A stretch of 64,000 nt of DNA, taken from positions 2,762,001 to 2,826,000 of the forward strand of contig NZ_CP029190.1 in the NCBI RefSeq assembly GCF_008642295.1, in the 5' to 3' direction. A model generated the notes under the pieces. That model saw only the letters and a list, made by a program, of their open reading frames with translations, ran no database searches and was not told the origin of the DNA. The DNA comes from Streptomyces venezuelae. GTDB lineage: Bacteria > Actinomycetota > Actinomycetes > Streptomycetales > Streptomycetaceae. Made by a program: the position numbers and the translations under genes. Below, piece after piece: positions 56,059 to 64,000 of this stretch (its first letter is position 1; every line of letters begins with the position of its first letter).

Positions 56059-56092
56059 GACGGCTCAAGTCCTGTTCTGTTCTGTTGGCTGG

Positions 56093-57286
56093 TCAGCGGT
56101 TCCTTGCGCGTACGGCCACGACGGTGACGGCTCCCCCGATGAGCACGGCGGCACCGAGCCCGAGGGCGATCCAGGGCAGGCTGCTGCCGTCGTCACTGTT
56201 GCTGTCGGCGGCGGCGGCCTTGTCGGACTGCTCGGCTGCCGGTGCGGAGCCGGCGGGCGCGGGCGCAGGTGAGTTCGGCGGAGCCGATGCAGCTGCGGCC
56301 AGGTCGGGCAGCGGCCACTCGTTGGCGGGGCCGGGGTCACCGGGGTTGGTCAGGGCGATCCGGGGACGGACCACGCCGTAGCCGATGTGGTCGTTCCGCT
56401 GGACTCCGTCGCGGGGCTTGCCGGCGGTGTTGAGGAGGACGCGGAGGACCTGGTTGTTGGTCCAGTCGGGGTGGGCGGACCAGATGAGGGCGGCGGAGGC
56501 GGAGGCGAGGGCTGACGCGTCGCTGGTTCCGTGTGCCTTGCACACCCCGCTCTGCTTTGTGCACGCGGTGACGATGTCCATTCCGGGCGCGGCGAGGTCC
56601 ACCTGGGGGCCCTTCTGGGACTCCGCAGTGGCGTTGCCCTGCTGGTCGATGGCGCCCACGCCGACTGCGCCTGGCGTACCGGCCGGATAGAGGACGTTGT
56701 TCCTACCCTGCCCGTCATTACCCACACCAGCAAAGATCAACTTACCCTTGGACACGGCATACTTGACCGCTGCGACACGAGCGGGATCATCTGCGACGCC
56801 ATCCCCACCGCTAGCCATAGAGATGTTGATGACCTTGGCATCCGAGTCCGCCGCGTACCGGATTGCCTGCGTCCAGGTCGGTTCCTGCGTGTTGCTCGCC
56901 TCGTCACGCACGCGGATCGGAAGGATCTTCACACCTGGCGCGAGACCGAAGGCACCGTCGCCAGAGGGATGCTTACCCGTTCCAGCGATCATTGCGGCAA
57001 TGCCTGTGCCGTGGTTGGCGACGTCCTTACGTTCATCTCCTGGGGCATTCGTCGCCAGGTTCTTGCCGGGCAGAACCTGCCCTTCCAGCTCAGGGACGCG
57101 ACCGACACCGGTATCAATCACCGCGACCGTGATCCCTTTACCGGTGCTGGTCTTCCACATCTCGTCGGCCTTCATGGAGTCGAGATGCCATTGCTGCGAC
57201 CTAATGGACGCCGCGTGGGCCGGAGTCGCGGCGACTCCGGCCAACAGCAGACCCATGAGAACAGATGTGGCCTTCCGCATGCGCAT
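56093..57286 (-). CDS. Mycosin-type subtilisin protease (type VII-associated)
   Basis: 397 residues from ATG 57286 (ATG 57280 also possible). Signal peptide (to about residue 25), S8 protease domain with D58 (VIDTG), H92 (NHGTG) and S255 (GTSDASAL), a Pro/Ala-rich linker, and a C-terminal membrane helix (WIALGLGAAVLIGGAVTVVAV). This is the domain order of MycP, the membrane protease of type VII secretion systems. The GTS-DAS serine loop differs from the usual GTS-FA(A/S). Fully intact. Confidence 0.92.
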   Translation of the reverse strand: MRMRKATSVLMGLLLAGVAATPAHAASIRSQQWHLDSMKADEMWKTSTGKGITVAVIDTGVGRVPELEGQVLPGKNLATNAPGDERKDVANHGTGIAAMIAGTGKHPSGDGAFGLAPGVKILPIRVRDEASNTQEPTWTQAIRYAADSDAKVINISMASGGDGVADDPARVAAVKYAVSKGKLIFAGVGNDGQGRNNVLYPAGTPGAVGVGAIDQQGNATAESQKGPQVDLAAPGMDIVTACTKQSGVCKAHGTSDASALASASAALIWSAHPDWTNNQVLRVLLNTAGKPRDGVQRNDHIGYGVVRPRIALTNPGDPGPANEWPLPDLAAAASAPPNSPAPAPAGSAPAAEQSDKAAAADSNSDDGSSLPWIALGLGAAVLIGGAVTVVAVRARNR

Positions 57287-57306
57287 CTCGTACAGAATCC
57301 GTTCGC

Positions 57307-58761
57307 TCAGTCGACTACCGGCGGGACAACACGACGATCACCCTGCCAGGTCTCCTCGTCCTCGGACAGGTAGTCCGGACGTTCGCCGTTCTCGCGCTCC
57401 GGACGCCGGCCCGGCGTCTGATTGCCGCGGACCAGCCCTGCACCACCCTGCGTGAAGGGCCGGGCACCAGCGGTGGCACCAGTGGCCCCGCCTGCCGGAC
57501 GGCCCCCGACGATACCGCCGGGCTCGCTGGCCAGCCGACGACCCGCACCGGGCACGCTGCCGCCCTGGGCGCCACCGCCGAATCCGCCGCCTCCCATGCC
57601 GGGGCCGTAAGCGCCTCGTCCGGCCTGACCGGTGCCGCCTTCGCCGATGACCGTGCCGCGGTGGAGTCCGGACGTCGGGCCTGTCGTGTTGACCTGACGT
57701 CCACCGTGGATTCCGGAGTCACGCGGCGGGAGGGCATTGGGCCCGACGAGCTTGCTGACCGGCGGAGACCCGGGGCCGGGGGCCCCGGGGATGCCGGGGA
57801 TACCCGGGATACCGGGGACCTGGCGGCCTGGACCGGGACCGTGCGTGGGCGGACCACCGACCGGCGGAAGCATCACAGGCGGTACCGGCCCGGTCGGTGG
57901 AGCGCCAGGGCCGGGCGACGGGGCAACCGGGATGACCGGTGTGGTCGTCTGCGGCGGCAGGGTCTTGACGCTGTCCAGATCGGTGTTGACGTCCCTATCG
58001 GGCACGGGCGGCAGCGTGGGAGACCCCGGCCCCCGATCCGGCACCGGCGGGACCGTCGACGGGGTGGTGGGGTCAGGGTTCTTCGGCTGGTGACCGGGGA
58101 CCCAACCGGGCTCCGACGAGGGACCACGGGTGTCGCCGCTCGGGGGCGCGTAGTTCGCCTCGCGCAGGCCATTGCGGAGAGCGGGATCCCCACCCGAGCG
58201 GCTGATCTCCTGAGCGCCGTCAATGTTCGTCGGAACAACTTCCGGCGGCGCAGGCGGAAACGTAGGAATCGGCGCCGCATTCATCTGCGTCGTGGACGCC
58301 TCATACGACTGCGCCAGCTTGTTCATCTGCTGTACCGCCTCGAGCCGGTCCCCGGCCAGCTTCGAGTGTGCCGTCATGCCGATCTTCTGCGCGTCCGGGT
58401 CGTTGCGGGCCTCCCGCGACGCCTCCAGGTTGTCGTACGCACCCTGGTCGTACGCCGGCATGTTCGCCTTGACCTCGACGATCGTCTGCGCCGCGTTGAC
58501 CATCCACTCGCCGCCGGTCTTGCTGTACTCGCCCAGTCGCAGCGTCGAGTTGCCCAGCCGGTTCACCCAGTTCTGGAAGGCCTCTGCCGCCTGGCCCTCC
58601 CAGTTCTCGACCTTGTGGTTCTTCAGGTCGTTGCCGATCTTCGTGATCTCGATCTCGGCGTCCTTCAGCAGCTGGCCGCGCGTCTTGACCTTCTCACCGT
58701 CCACCGAGGCCAGCATCGCCAGCAGTTCCTTGTGCGAGTAACCCTCGAAGTTCGTCGCCAT
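57307..58761 (-). CDS. WXG/PPE-like protein with long Pro/Gly-rich tail
   Basis: 484 residues from ATG 58761, overlapping the upstream stop (TAATG). Residues 1-150 form a WXG-type helical hairpin with W54-E-G56 (NWEGQAAEAFQNWVNRLG). A long Pro/Gly-rich linker follows (GIPGIPGIPGAPGPGSPP), then a conserved-looking C-terminus SEDEETWQGDRRVVPPVVD. Such proteins lie next to mycosin genes in Streptomyces; they may be secreted substrates or parts of the machinery. Second gene of the locus. Confidence 0.85.
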   Translation of the reverse strand: MATNFEGYSHKELLAMLASVDGEKVKTRGQLLKDAEIEITKIGNDLKNHKVENWEGQAAEAFQNWVNRLGNSTLRLGEYSKTGGEWMVNAAQTIVEVKANMPAYDQGAYDNLEASREARNDPDAQKIGMTAHSKLAGDRLEAVQQMNKLAQSYEASTTQMNAAPIPTFPPAPPEVVPTNIDGAQEISRSGGDPALRNGLREANYAPPSGDTRGPSSEPGWVPGHQPKNPDPTTPSTVPPVPDRGPGSPTLPPVPDRDVNTDLDSVKTLPPQTTTPVIPVAPSPGPGAPPTGPVPPVMLPPVGGPPTHGPGPGRQVPGIPGIPGIPGAPGPGSPPVSKLVGPNALPPRDSGIHGGRQVNTTGPTSGLHRGTVIGEGGTGQAGRGAYGPGMGGGGFGGGAQGGSVPGAGRRLASEPGGIVGGRPAGGATGATAGARPFTQGGAGLVRGNQTPGRRPERENGERPDYLSEDEETWQGDRRVVPPVVD

Positions 58762-59312
58762 TACATGTCACCCCCGGCCGTGCTCTCGTTGGTGCCCTGG
58801 CCCGTGGACGGCTGTCCGCCGTTGGAAGCCGGGTCCTTTGCGGGCTCGCCCGGCTTGGGCGCCTCGGGGTCGCGCCCCGGTACGTACTGTTCGTGCGCCT
58901 GCCGCTGCAGCGCGCGCATCCGCGCCTTGACGTCCTCGTCCATGTTCTCGTAGCCCACCCGGGACGCCTCGATCGCGATCGCCAGCGACTCGATCTGGTT
59001 CGCCAGCGCCTTCGAGAGGTTCTCCATCTCCGAGCGGACCTTGTTGTACGCCGTGTGCAGGCCCTGCGCCTCCGTGAAGCCGGTCCCCAGGTCGCCCGCC
59101 CCCAGGGTGCCGTCGGCGAACTTGCCGTGCTCCGCCTTGGAGCCCTTCAGCTGGTCCAGCAGGGCGTCCACGCGCTTCTTGTAGCTCACCATCGACTCGT
59201 GTTCGACGTACAGAGCAGGCGCCTGTGCCGCAATCAGGCCCTTGTTCGCCAACGAGAGCATGTTGCCGCCCGGTACGAACGGCAGCACCGCATCAATCGC
59301 ATCCCCAGCCAC
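58761..59312 (-). CDS. Type VII-associated helical protein (first gene of the locus)
   Basis: 183 residues from GTG 59312 with GGGGAGG five bases upstream. Two long helices, VEHESMVSYKKRVDALLDQLK and TEAQGLHTAYNKVRSEMENLSKALANQIESLAIAIEASRVGYENMD, with a Gly turn; tail Pro/Gly-rich. ESX-like helical hairpin without WXG. It is translationally coupled to the WXG/PPE-like gene, like EsxAB or PE/PPE pairs. Start of the eight-gene minus-strand run. Confidence 0.78.
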   Translation of the reverse strand: MAGDAIDAVLPFVPGGNMLSLANKGLIAAQAPALYVEHESMVSYKKRVDALLDQLKGSKAEHGKFADGTLGAGDLGTGFTEAQGLHTAYNKVRSEMENLSKALANQIESLAIAIEASRVGYENMDEDVKARMRALQRQAHEQYVPGRDPEAPKPGEPAKDPASNGGQPSTGQGTNESTAGGDM

Positions 59313-59515
59313 GATGGCCTCCCCGTCTCCCCGTCTCTCCCCGTTGTCGCGGCGTTTCCGCCGCTCCCCGTCCCGTTCCCGTTCGCACCTGTTGGCGTGC
59401 AGTGCGCGCGGGTTCGTGCAGACTCGCCGTCAACTCTATCGAGCGGTGCCGACAGGCCCAAGCCCGGGGTTGCACGTGCAATGCGACAGCTACGGGCTCA
59501 ATGCGGGGCAGACGG

Positions 59516-61861
59516 TCAGGAGTTGGGCACCGCCACCGCCGCAGAGGGCCGGATCGGGAGCCTGTTGACCGGGCGGCCCGTGGCCGCACGCACCGCCGAG
59601 GCCACCGCCGCCGGGGCCGTGACCACCGGGACCGCGCTCGCCGCCTTCGCGCCGAAGGGGGCCACCACGTCCCGCTCCTCGACGAGTTTGACGATACGGA
59701 CGGCCGGCGCGTCGAGCGAGGTCGGCAGGGCATATCCCGTCAGGTCGGGGTGCCGGACCAGGCCCGCGGCGGTGCGCAGGTTCTCGGTGAGGGCCGCGCC
59801 GACGCCCTGGGTGACGCCCGCCTCGATCCGGGCGGCCAGCTGCCGCGGGTTGAGGACCCGGCCGACGTCCTGCGCGACGGCGAGTTCGACGACCCGTACC
59901 GAGCCGAGTTCGACGTCGACGTCGACCACCGCGCGGATCGCACAGAAGGCGAGGCCGACGAAGGCGTCGCCCTGCCCGTCCGCGTCCAGCGGCTCGGTCG
60001 GGTGCGGACGGCACTGGGCGGTGGCCCAGAGCTCCTTGCCCTCCAGGGCCTCCGCCACCGTGGTGGAAAAGGCCCCGTCGTACGAGGTGATGCGGCCGTC
60101 CGCGATCTGCAGCAGCTCGGTCGACATGCCGAACTTGGCGGCCATCGGCTGCAGGAGCTGGGTACGGACCATCTTGGCGGCCCGTTCCACCGCACCGCCC
60201 GACACCCAGGTGTGGCGGCCGTGCGTGGCCGGGCCGGCCGGCGGCTGGTCGGTGTCGACCGGGGCGATCAGCACCTCGTCCACGCCCAGGGTCTCCTGGA
60301 CGATCTGACGGGCGAGGGTGGCGAAGCCCTGTCCGGTCTCGACGGCGGCGCAGATGACGGTGGCCGTGCCGTGGCTGACCTTGACGGTGGCGGTGGAGAC
60401 CTCGTCGGTGCCCTCGGCCCCGAGCATGTGGACCATGCCGATGCCGTAGCCGACCCCGCGCCGGACCGCGCCGGGCTCGCCCGCGCCCTCCGGGCCGCCG
60501 GGCAGCAGCCACTCCTCCTCCGGGGTGTCCTTGGGGAGCGAGGGCAGTTCGAAGTCACGGACCGCGCGCAGGAGTTCGGCGACGGGGGCCGGGCAGGTGA
60601 CGGTCTGGCCGGTGGGGAGCAGGTCCCCGGTGGCCAGGACGTTGCGAAGGCGCAGTTCGGCGCCGTCGAGGCCGAGTTCGGCGGCGAGCTTGTCCATCTG
60701 GCCCTCGTACGCGGCACAGACCTGGAGCGCGCCTTCGCCGCGGACGTGCCCGGACGGGGGGTTGTTGGTGCGGACGGCCCAGCCCTCGACGAAGGCGTGC
60801 GGGACCACGTACGGGCCGCAGGCGAACGCGACGGCGGCGGCGAGGGATTCGGCCGAGGAGTCGGCGTACGCACCCGCGTCCATCAGGATCTGCGCCTCGA
60901 CCTTGACCAGCCGGCCCTCCGCGTCCGCGTGGTGGCGGTAGCGGAGCAGGGTCGGGTGCCGGTGGGAGTGGCCGAGGAAGGATTCCTCGCGGGTGGCGGC
61001 GAGTTTCACCGGGCAGCCGGTGCGCAGCGCGAGGAGGCCGAGGGGGAGCTGGTAGCCGGAGTCCTCGCGGTCGGCGGTGGCACCGGGGACGCCGGTGACG
61101 ACCACCTTGACGCGTTCGGGTTCGAGGCCGAAGCAGGCGGCGGCGAGGTCGCGGTCGGCGTGCGGGTCGGTGGAGGCGGTGTAGATCTCGACTCCGCCGT
61201 CGGGGCGGGGCACGGCGAGGCCGGCTTCGGCGCCGATGGGGGCCGGGTCCTGGCGGCCGATCCGGTAGAGGCCCTCGACGACGACCTCGCCGGTGGCCTC
61301 CGGGTCGCCGTAGCGGAGCGGGATGTGCCGGATCAGGTTGCCGTCGGGGTGCAGCGGCGGGGCGGCGAAGGCCTGTTCGGGGTCGGTGACGGGGTCGAGG
61401 AGCTCGTACTCGACGGTGATCGCGGCGGCGGCGAGGCGGGCGGCGTCGGGGTGGTCGGCGGCGACGGCGGCGATGGGTTCGCCGTGGTGGCGGACCACGT
61501 CGTGGGCGAAGACCGGGCGGTCGGAGATCCGCCGGCCGTGGGTGGTGGCGCCGGGGACGTCGGCCTGGGTGACCACGGCCCGGACGCCGGGCATCTGCGC
61601 CGCCGCGCTGGTGTCGATGGAGAGGATCCGGGCGTGGGCGTGCGGGGAGCGCAGCACGGCAGCCCAGAGCAGGCCCTCGGCCCAGAGGTCGGCGGCGTAG
61701 GGGAAGGTGCCCTCGGCCTTGGCGCGGGCGTCGGCGGGCATCACGGAGGCGCCGATTCCGCGCGGCACCTGGTGGGGCGCGGAGTCGGTGGGGGCGGCGC
61801 CTTGGGCGGTGGCGGTGGCTGTGGTGATTCCGATGGCCGTCGCCGCGTCGCTGGCGGTCAC
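59516..61861 (-). CDS. Xanthine dehydrogenase-family molybdopterin subunit
   Basis: 781 residues from GTG 61861, overlapping the Fe-S gene stop (GTGA). The family order is present: VPRGIGASVMPADARAKAEGTFPYAADL, HAHARILSIDTSAA, GATREES-type KLAATREESFLGHSHRHP, and MDAGAYADSSAESL. The terminal segment reads PFGAKAASAVPVVTAPAAVASAVRAATG, where active family members have a GxGE glutamate; here Ala/Lys occupies that place. The role is therefore uncertain: purine or aldehyde oxidation, or a changed reaction. Partner Fe-S subunit upstream; the FAD subunit would lie beyond the window. Confidence 0.88.
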   Translation of the reverse strand: MTASDAATAIGITTATATAQGAAPTDSAPHQVPRGIGASVMPADARAKAEGTFPYAADLWAEGLLWAAVLRSPHAHARILSIDTSAAAQMPGVRAVVTQADVPGATTHGRRISDRPVFAHDVVRHHGEPIAAVAADHPDAARLAAAAITVEYELLDPVTDPEQAFAAPPLHPDGNLIRHIPLRYGDPEATGEVVVEGLYRIGRQDPAPIGAEAGLAVPRPDGGVEIYTASTDPHADRDLAAACFGLEPERVKVVVTGVPGATADREDSGYQLPLGLLALRTGCPVKLAATREESFLGHSHRHPTLLRYRHHADAEGRLVKVEAQILMDAGAYADSSAESLAAAVAFACGPYVVPHAFVEGWAVRTNNPPSGHVRGEGALQVCAAYEGQMDKLAAELGLDGAELRLRNVLATGDLLPTGQTVTCPAPVAELLRAVRDFELPSLPKDTPEEEWLLPGGPEGAGEPGAVRRGVGYGIGMVHMLGAEGTDEVSTATVKVSHGTATVICAAVETGQGFATLARQIVQETLGVDEVLIAPVDTDQPPAGPATHGRHTWVSGGAVERAAKMVRTQLLQPMAAKFGMSTELLQIADGRITSYDGAFSTTVAEALEGKELWATAQCRPHPTEPLDADGQGDAFVGLAFCAIRAVVDVDVELGSVRVVELAVAQDVGRVLNPRQLAARIEAGVTQGVGAALTENLRTAAGLVRHPDLTGYALPTSLDAPAVRIVKLVEERDVVAPFGAKAASAVPVVTAPAAVASAVRAATGRPVNRLPIRPSAAVAVPNS

Positions 61862-63990
61862 GCCATGCCTCCGTGGTGGTCGGGGTGGATCCCGCCCTCG
61901 CCGGGCGGGGCCTGGTGCGGAATGCGGGGTTCGGCCGAAGCCGCCGCTTCGGACGCGGCCTCGGCGGCTCCGGCGGTCGCCGCGGCGGTCGCTGCCTCGG
62001 TCGCCGCCTCGCGCTCGGAGACCACCTCGCGGACGGCGTCGAGCACGCCGTGGTAGCCGGAGCAGCGGCAGAGGTTCCCGCAGAGGGCCTGGCGGGTCTC
62101 CAGCTCGCTGGGGGCGTGGTTGCCCTCCAGCAGGTCGTGGATGGTCATGGCCATGCCGGGCACGCAGAAGCCGCACTGTACGGCGCCGGACCGGCAGAGG
62201 GCCTGCTGTACGTCGGAGAGCTCGCCGTCGGTGGCGAGCCCCTCGACGGTACGGACCTCCGAGCCGGCCGCGGTGGCGGCCGGGACCAGGCAGGAGTTGA
62301 CGAGCCGGCCGTCGACCTGCACGGCGCAGGCGCCGCACTCGCCCTGCGAGCAGCCGTCCTTGGCCCCGGCGAGGCCGAGGCGCTCGCGCAGCACGTAGAG
62401 CAGCGATTCGCCGATCCAGGCGCCGGTGACGGGGCGGTCCGCGCCGTTGACGCGGAGCACGTAGGAGGCGAGGGGGTGCTCGGCGCTGTGTACGACGGCG
62501 GGGGCCTCGTGGGCGGCCCCGGCGTACGGTTCCCCGGGCACGGCCGTGTCCTTGCCGGACGGGGCGACGCCATCGGGCGTGCTCTGCCCGGCCGGCGCCT
62601 CGCCCGCGCCGTCGGCCGCGGGCTGCTCGGCCGCGGGCTGCTCGGCCTCGGCGTACGGGGCCGTGGCCGTGGCGTGCCCGTCCGGCGCCCCGCCGGTGCC
62701 ACCGGCTTCCGCCCGCTCCGCCTCGTCGGCCCCGCCGACCGGCGGGGCCTGCCCGGCCTCGGCGTACGGGGCGACGCCCTCGGCCGGTCCCTCGCCGGCG
62801 CCGTCGGCCGAAGCCTGCGCCGCCTCGGTGTACGGGGCTCCGGCCGCGGCGGGGCCACCCGGCAGGGCGGTGCCTTCGGCCGGGGTGTGCCCGGCCGGCA
62901 CGAACGCGCTCGCGCCCGCACCGCCCGGCAGGGCGGTGCCCTCGGGCGGGGTGTGCCCGGCCGGCTCCGCCTCGGCGTACGGAGCGGCCCCCGCCGGGGT
63001 GTGCTCAGCGGGCGCGAACGCACCCGTTCCTGCGGCTTCCGCCGGCCTGGCCTGCACGTCGTCGGCGTACGGAACGCCGACCGCGGCGAACGCGCCCGCG
63101 CCCGCAACGCCCGGCACTGCGGTGCCCTCCGCCGGCGTGTGCCCGGCCGCGCCGAACAGGCCCGCGCCCGCGCCCGCAACCCCCGGCGCGGCGACACCCT
63201 CCGCCGGGGTGTGCCCGGCCGGCGCGAACGCGCTCGCGTTCGAGACGCCCGGCACGGCGGTGCGCTCCGCGCCTGTTTCCGGGGTGTCCCCCGCCGCGGG
63301 CGGCATGGCGCCGAAGAGGTTGAGGCCTGTGGCCAGGGTGTGGTCCGGGGCGGCGTACGCCGCTTCCGTGCGGGGGGCCGGGATCGAGTCGTGCGGGCCG
63401 GGGTGCTGGCGTTCCGAGGTGACCGGGGCCGGGGCCGCGCCGTGGGCCGCCTCGATGTCCGGGGCCGGGTGCACCGGCTCGTCCTCCGCGAGGGTGCCCA
63501 CGCCGGGCCCGCCCAGCACCCGTCCGCCCGCCGCAGGCGCAGGCGCAGGCATGGGCGCGTACGCCCGTACCCCGTCGAACTCCTGCGGCGCGCTCGCCCA
63601 CGGCGCCGCCGCCCCGCCCGGCAGGGTCGCCGGTGCCTGGCTCCAGTCGGCCACCGGGGCCGCCCACTGGCCGGTGTCGCCGGAGCCCGGAGCGGCGACC
63701 GCCTCGGCCGGCTGCTCCATCGCCTCGGCGAAGTGCCACTCCGCCGTGGCGCCCGAGTCGGGCTCCGCACCCGCCGGCCCCGGGGCCGGGGCCACCGCGG
63801 CCCCCGCGTCGGGCCAGTGCACCGGCATGGCCCATGTCCCCGTCGTCGCCGCGGGGTCCGTGCTCGCCGCCGGCTCCACCGGCTCCGCCGGAACCGGCGG
63901 CACCGCGATCACCGGCGGCACGATCACCGGCGGGACGTACCCGTGCCCGGGCGCCGCCAGCGGTTCGCCGGTGCCCGTGGCGTTCAGCAT
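61858..63990 (-). CDS. [2Fe-2S] subunit of a xanthine-dehydrogenase-like enzyme with long repetitive N-terminus
   Basis: 710 residues from ATG 63990, ten bases inside the right edge, so the start may be further out. Residues 505-660 are the two-cluster domain: C547, C552, C555, C567 (GCSQGECGACAV...NSC) and C606, C609, C641, C643 (QCGFC...CRC), all canonical. The first 500 residues are Ala/Pro/Gly-rich, with about six copies of AGHTPAEGTALPGG-type units, no known domain. The C-terminus is also Ala-rich. Normal family length is about 160-200. Coupled to the molybdopterin subunit gene. Confidence 0.85.
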   Translation of the reverse strand: MLNATGTGEPLAAPGHGYVPPVIVPPVIAVPPVPAEPVEPAASTDPAATTGTWAMPVHWPDAGAAVAPAPGPAGAEPDSGATAEWHFAEAMEQPAEAVAAPGSGDTGQWAAPVADWSQAPATLPGGAAAPWASAPQEFDGVRAYAPMPAPAPAAGGRVLGGPGVGTLAEDEPVHPAPDIEAAHGAAPAPVTSERQHPGPHDSIPAPRTEAAYAAPDHTLATGLNLFGAMPPAAGDTPETGAERTAVPGVSNASAFAPAGHTPAEGVAAPGVAGAGAGLFGAAGHTPAEGTAVPGVAGAGAFAAVGVPYADDVQARPAEAAGTGAFAPAEHTPAGAAPYAEAEPAGHTPPEGTALPGGAGASAFVPAGHTPAEGTALPGGPAAAGAPYTEAAQASADGAGEGPAEGVAPYAEAGQAPPVGGADEAERAEAGGTGGAPDGHATATAPYAEAEQPAAEQPAADGAGEAPAGQSTPDGVAPSGKDTAVPGEPYAGAAHEAPAVVHSAEHPLASYVLRVNGADRPVTGAWIGESLLYVLRERLGLAGAKDGCSQGECGACAVQVDGRLVNSCLVPAATAAGSEVRTVEGLATDGELSDVQQALCRSGAVQCGFCVPGMAMTIHDLLEGNHAPSELETRQALCGNLCRCSGYHGVLDAVREVVSEREAATEAATAAATAGAAEAASEAAASAEPRIPHQAPPGEGGIHPDHHGGMA

Positions 63991-64000
63991 GTCCTCGGGG

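Overview
The window is about 72-75% GC with almost exclusively G/C third codon positions, GTG/TTG starts and gene families typical of Streptomyces: an SsgA-like protein, DasR-type dre operators, a mycosin with WXG-like proteins, DUF1707, DUF2017 next to ClpS, and CysO-CysM-Mec sulfur transfer. From memory, the order rdgB, rph, the GlcNAc PTS genes, cysM-cysO-mec, clpS, NAPRTase, an InhA-like protease, ssgG and hpd matches the conserved core of Streptomyces chromosomes. No insertion sequence, prophage structure or CRISPR array is visible.

Layout. 1-3843 is an accessory, less GC-rich block: an HNH-like gene, a ParB-like gene and an SNF2/DEAD-type ATPase cut by the left edge, then an HTH regulator. 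3.8-11.5 kb has an AbiEi/DUF559 protein, an acetyltransferase, small membrane proteins, a DUF445 protein with a collagen-like tail, a DUF1707 protein and a three-gene ABC exporter. 11.6-15.8 kb has a class A penicillin-binding protein, a Gdx/SugE exporter behind a guanidine-III riboswitch, a Cpn10-like protein, a DUF3618 protein and a peroxiredoxin. 15.9-17.2 kb has two tandem HNH genes followed by an unusual tRNA. 17.2-22.6 kb has rdgB, a lipoprotein, rph and the GlcNAc PTS genes (IIB, two IIC) with dre sites. 22.7-29.4 kb has an MBL-fold hydrolase, small genes, a 0.9-kb GC-rich repeat block and the mec / Cys-containing leader peptide / cysO / cysM unit, then an amino-acid permease.

29.7-33.2 kb has clpS-DUF2017 and NAD salvage (pncB, pncA). 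33.3-42.4 kb has a secreted M6 protease, two RDD membrane proteins (one with a long Ala-Pro repeat), ssgG, a GlcD-like oxidase and a membrane-anchored TPR protein. A 0.8-kb GC-rich repeat block precedes hpd and its divergent Lrp/AsnC regulator, followed by a Lon-like protease, an IclR regulator, an SF2 helicase, a Doc toxin-antitoxin pair, an MFS exporter and tRNA-Cys.

51.5-59.3 kb is the most interesting part: eight minus-strand genes forming a type VII secretion-associated locus (two WXG-type proteins, a mycosin, a further WXG-like protein, and two 'MLTFENV' proteins each followed by a lipoprotein gene). A direct repeat of about 105 bp covers the start of both MLTFENV genes and the tail of the WXG gene, so the cassette appears to have been duplicated, with one copy collapsed to a 164-residue fusion of N- and C-terminal ends. 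59.5 kb to the right edge encodes a xanthine-dehydrogenase-like pair: a molybdopterin subunit that seems to lack the usual catalytic Glu, and a [2Fe-2S] subunit carrying about 500 residues of repetitive low-complexity N-terminus.
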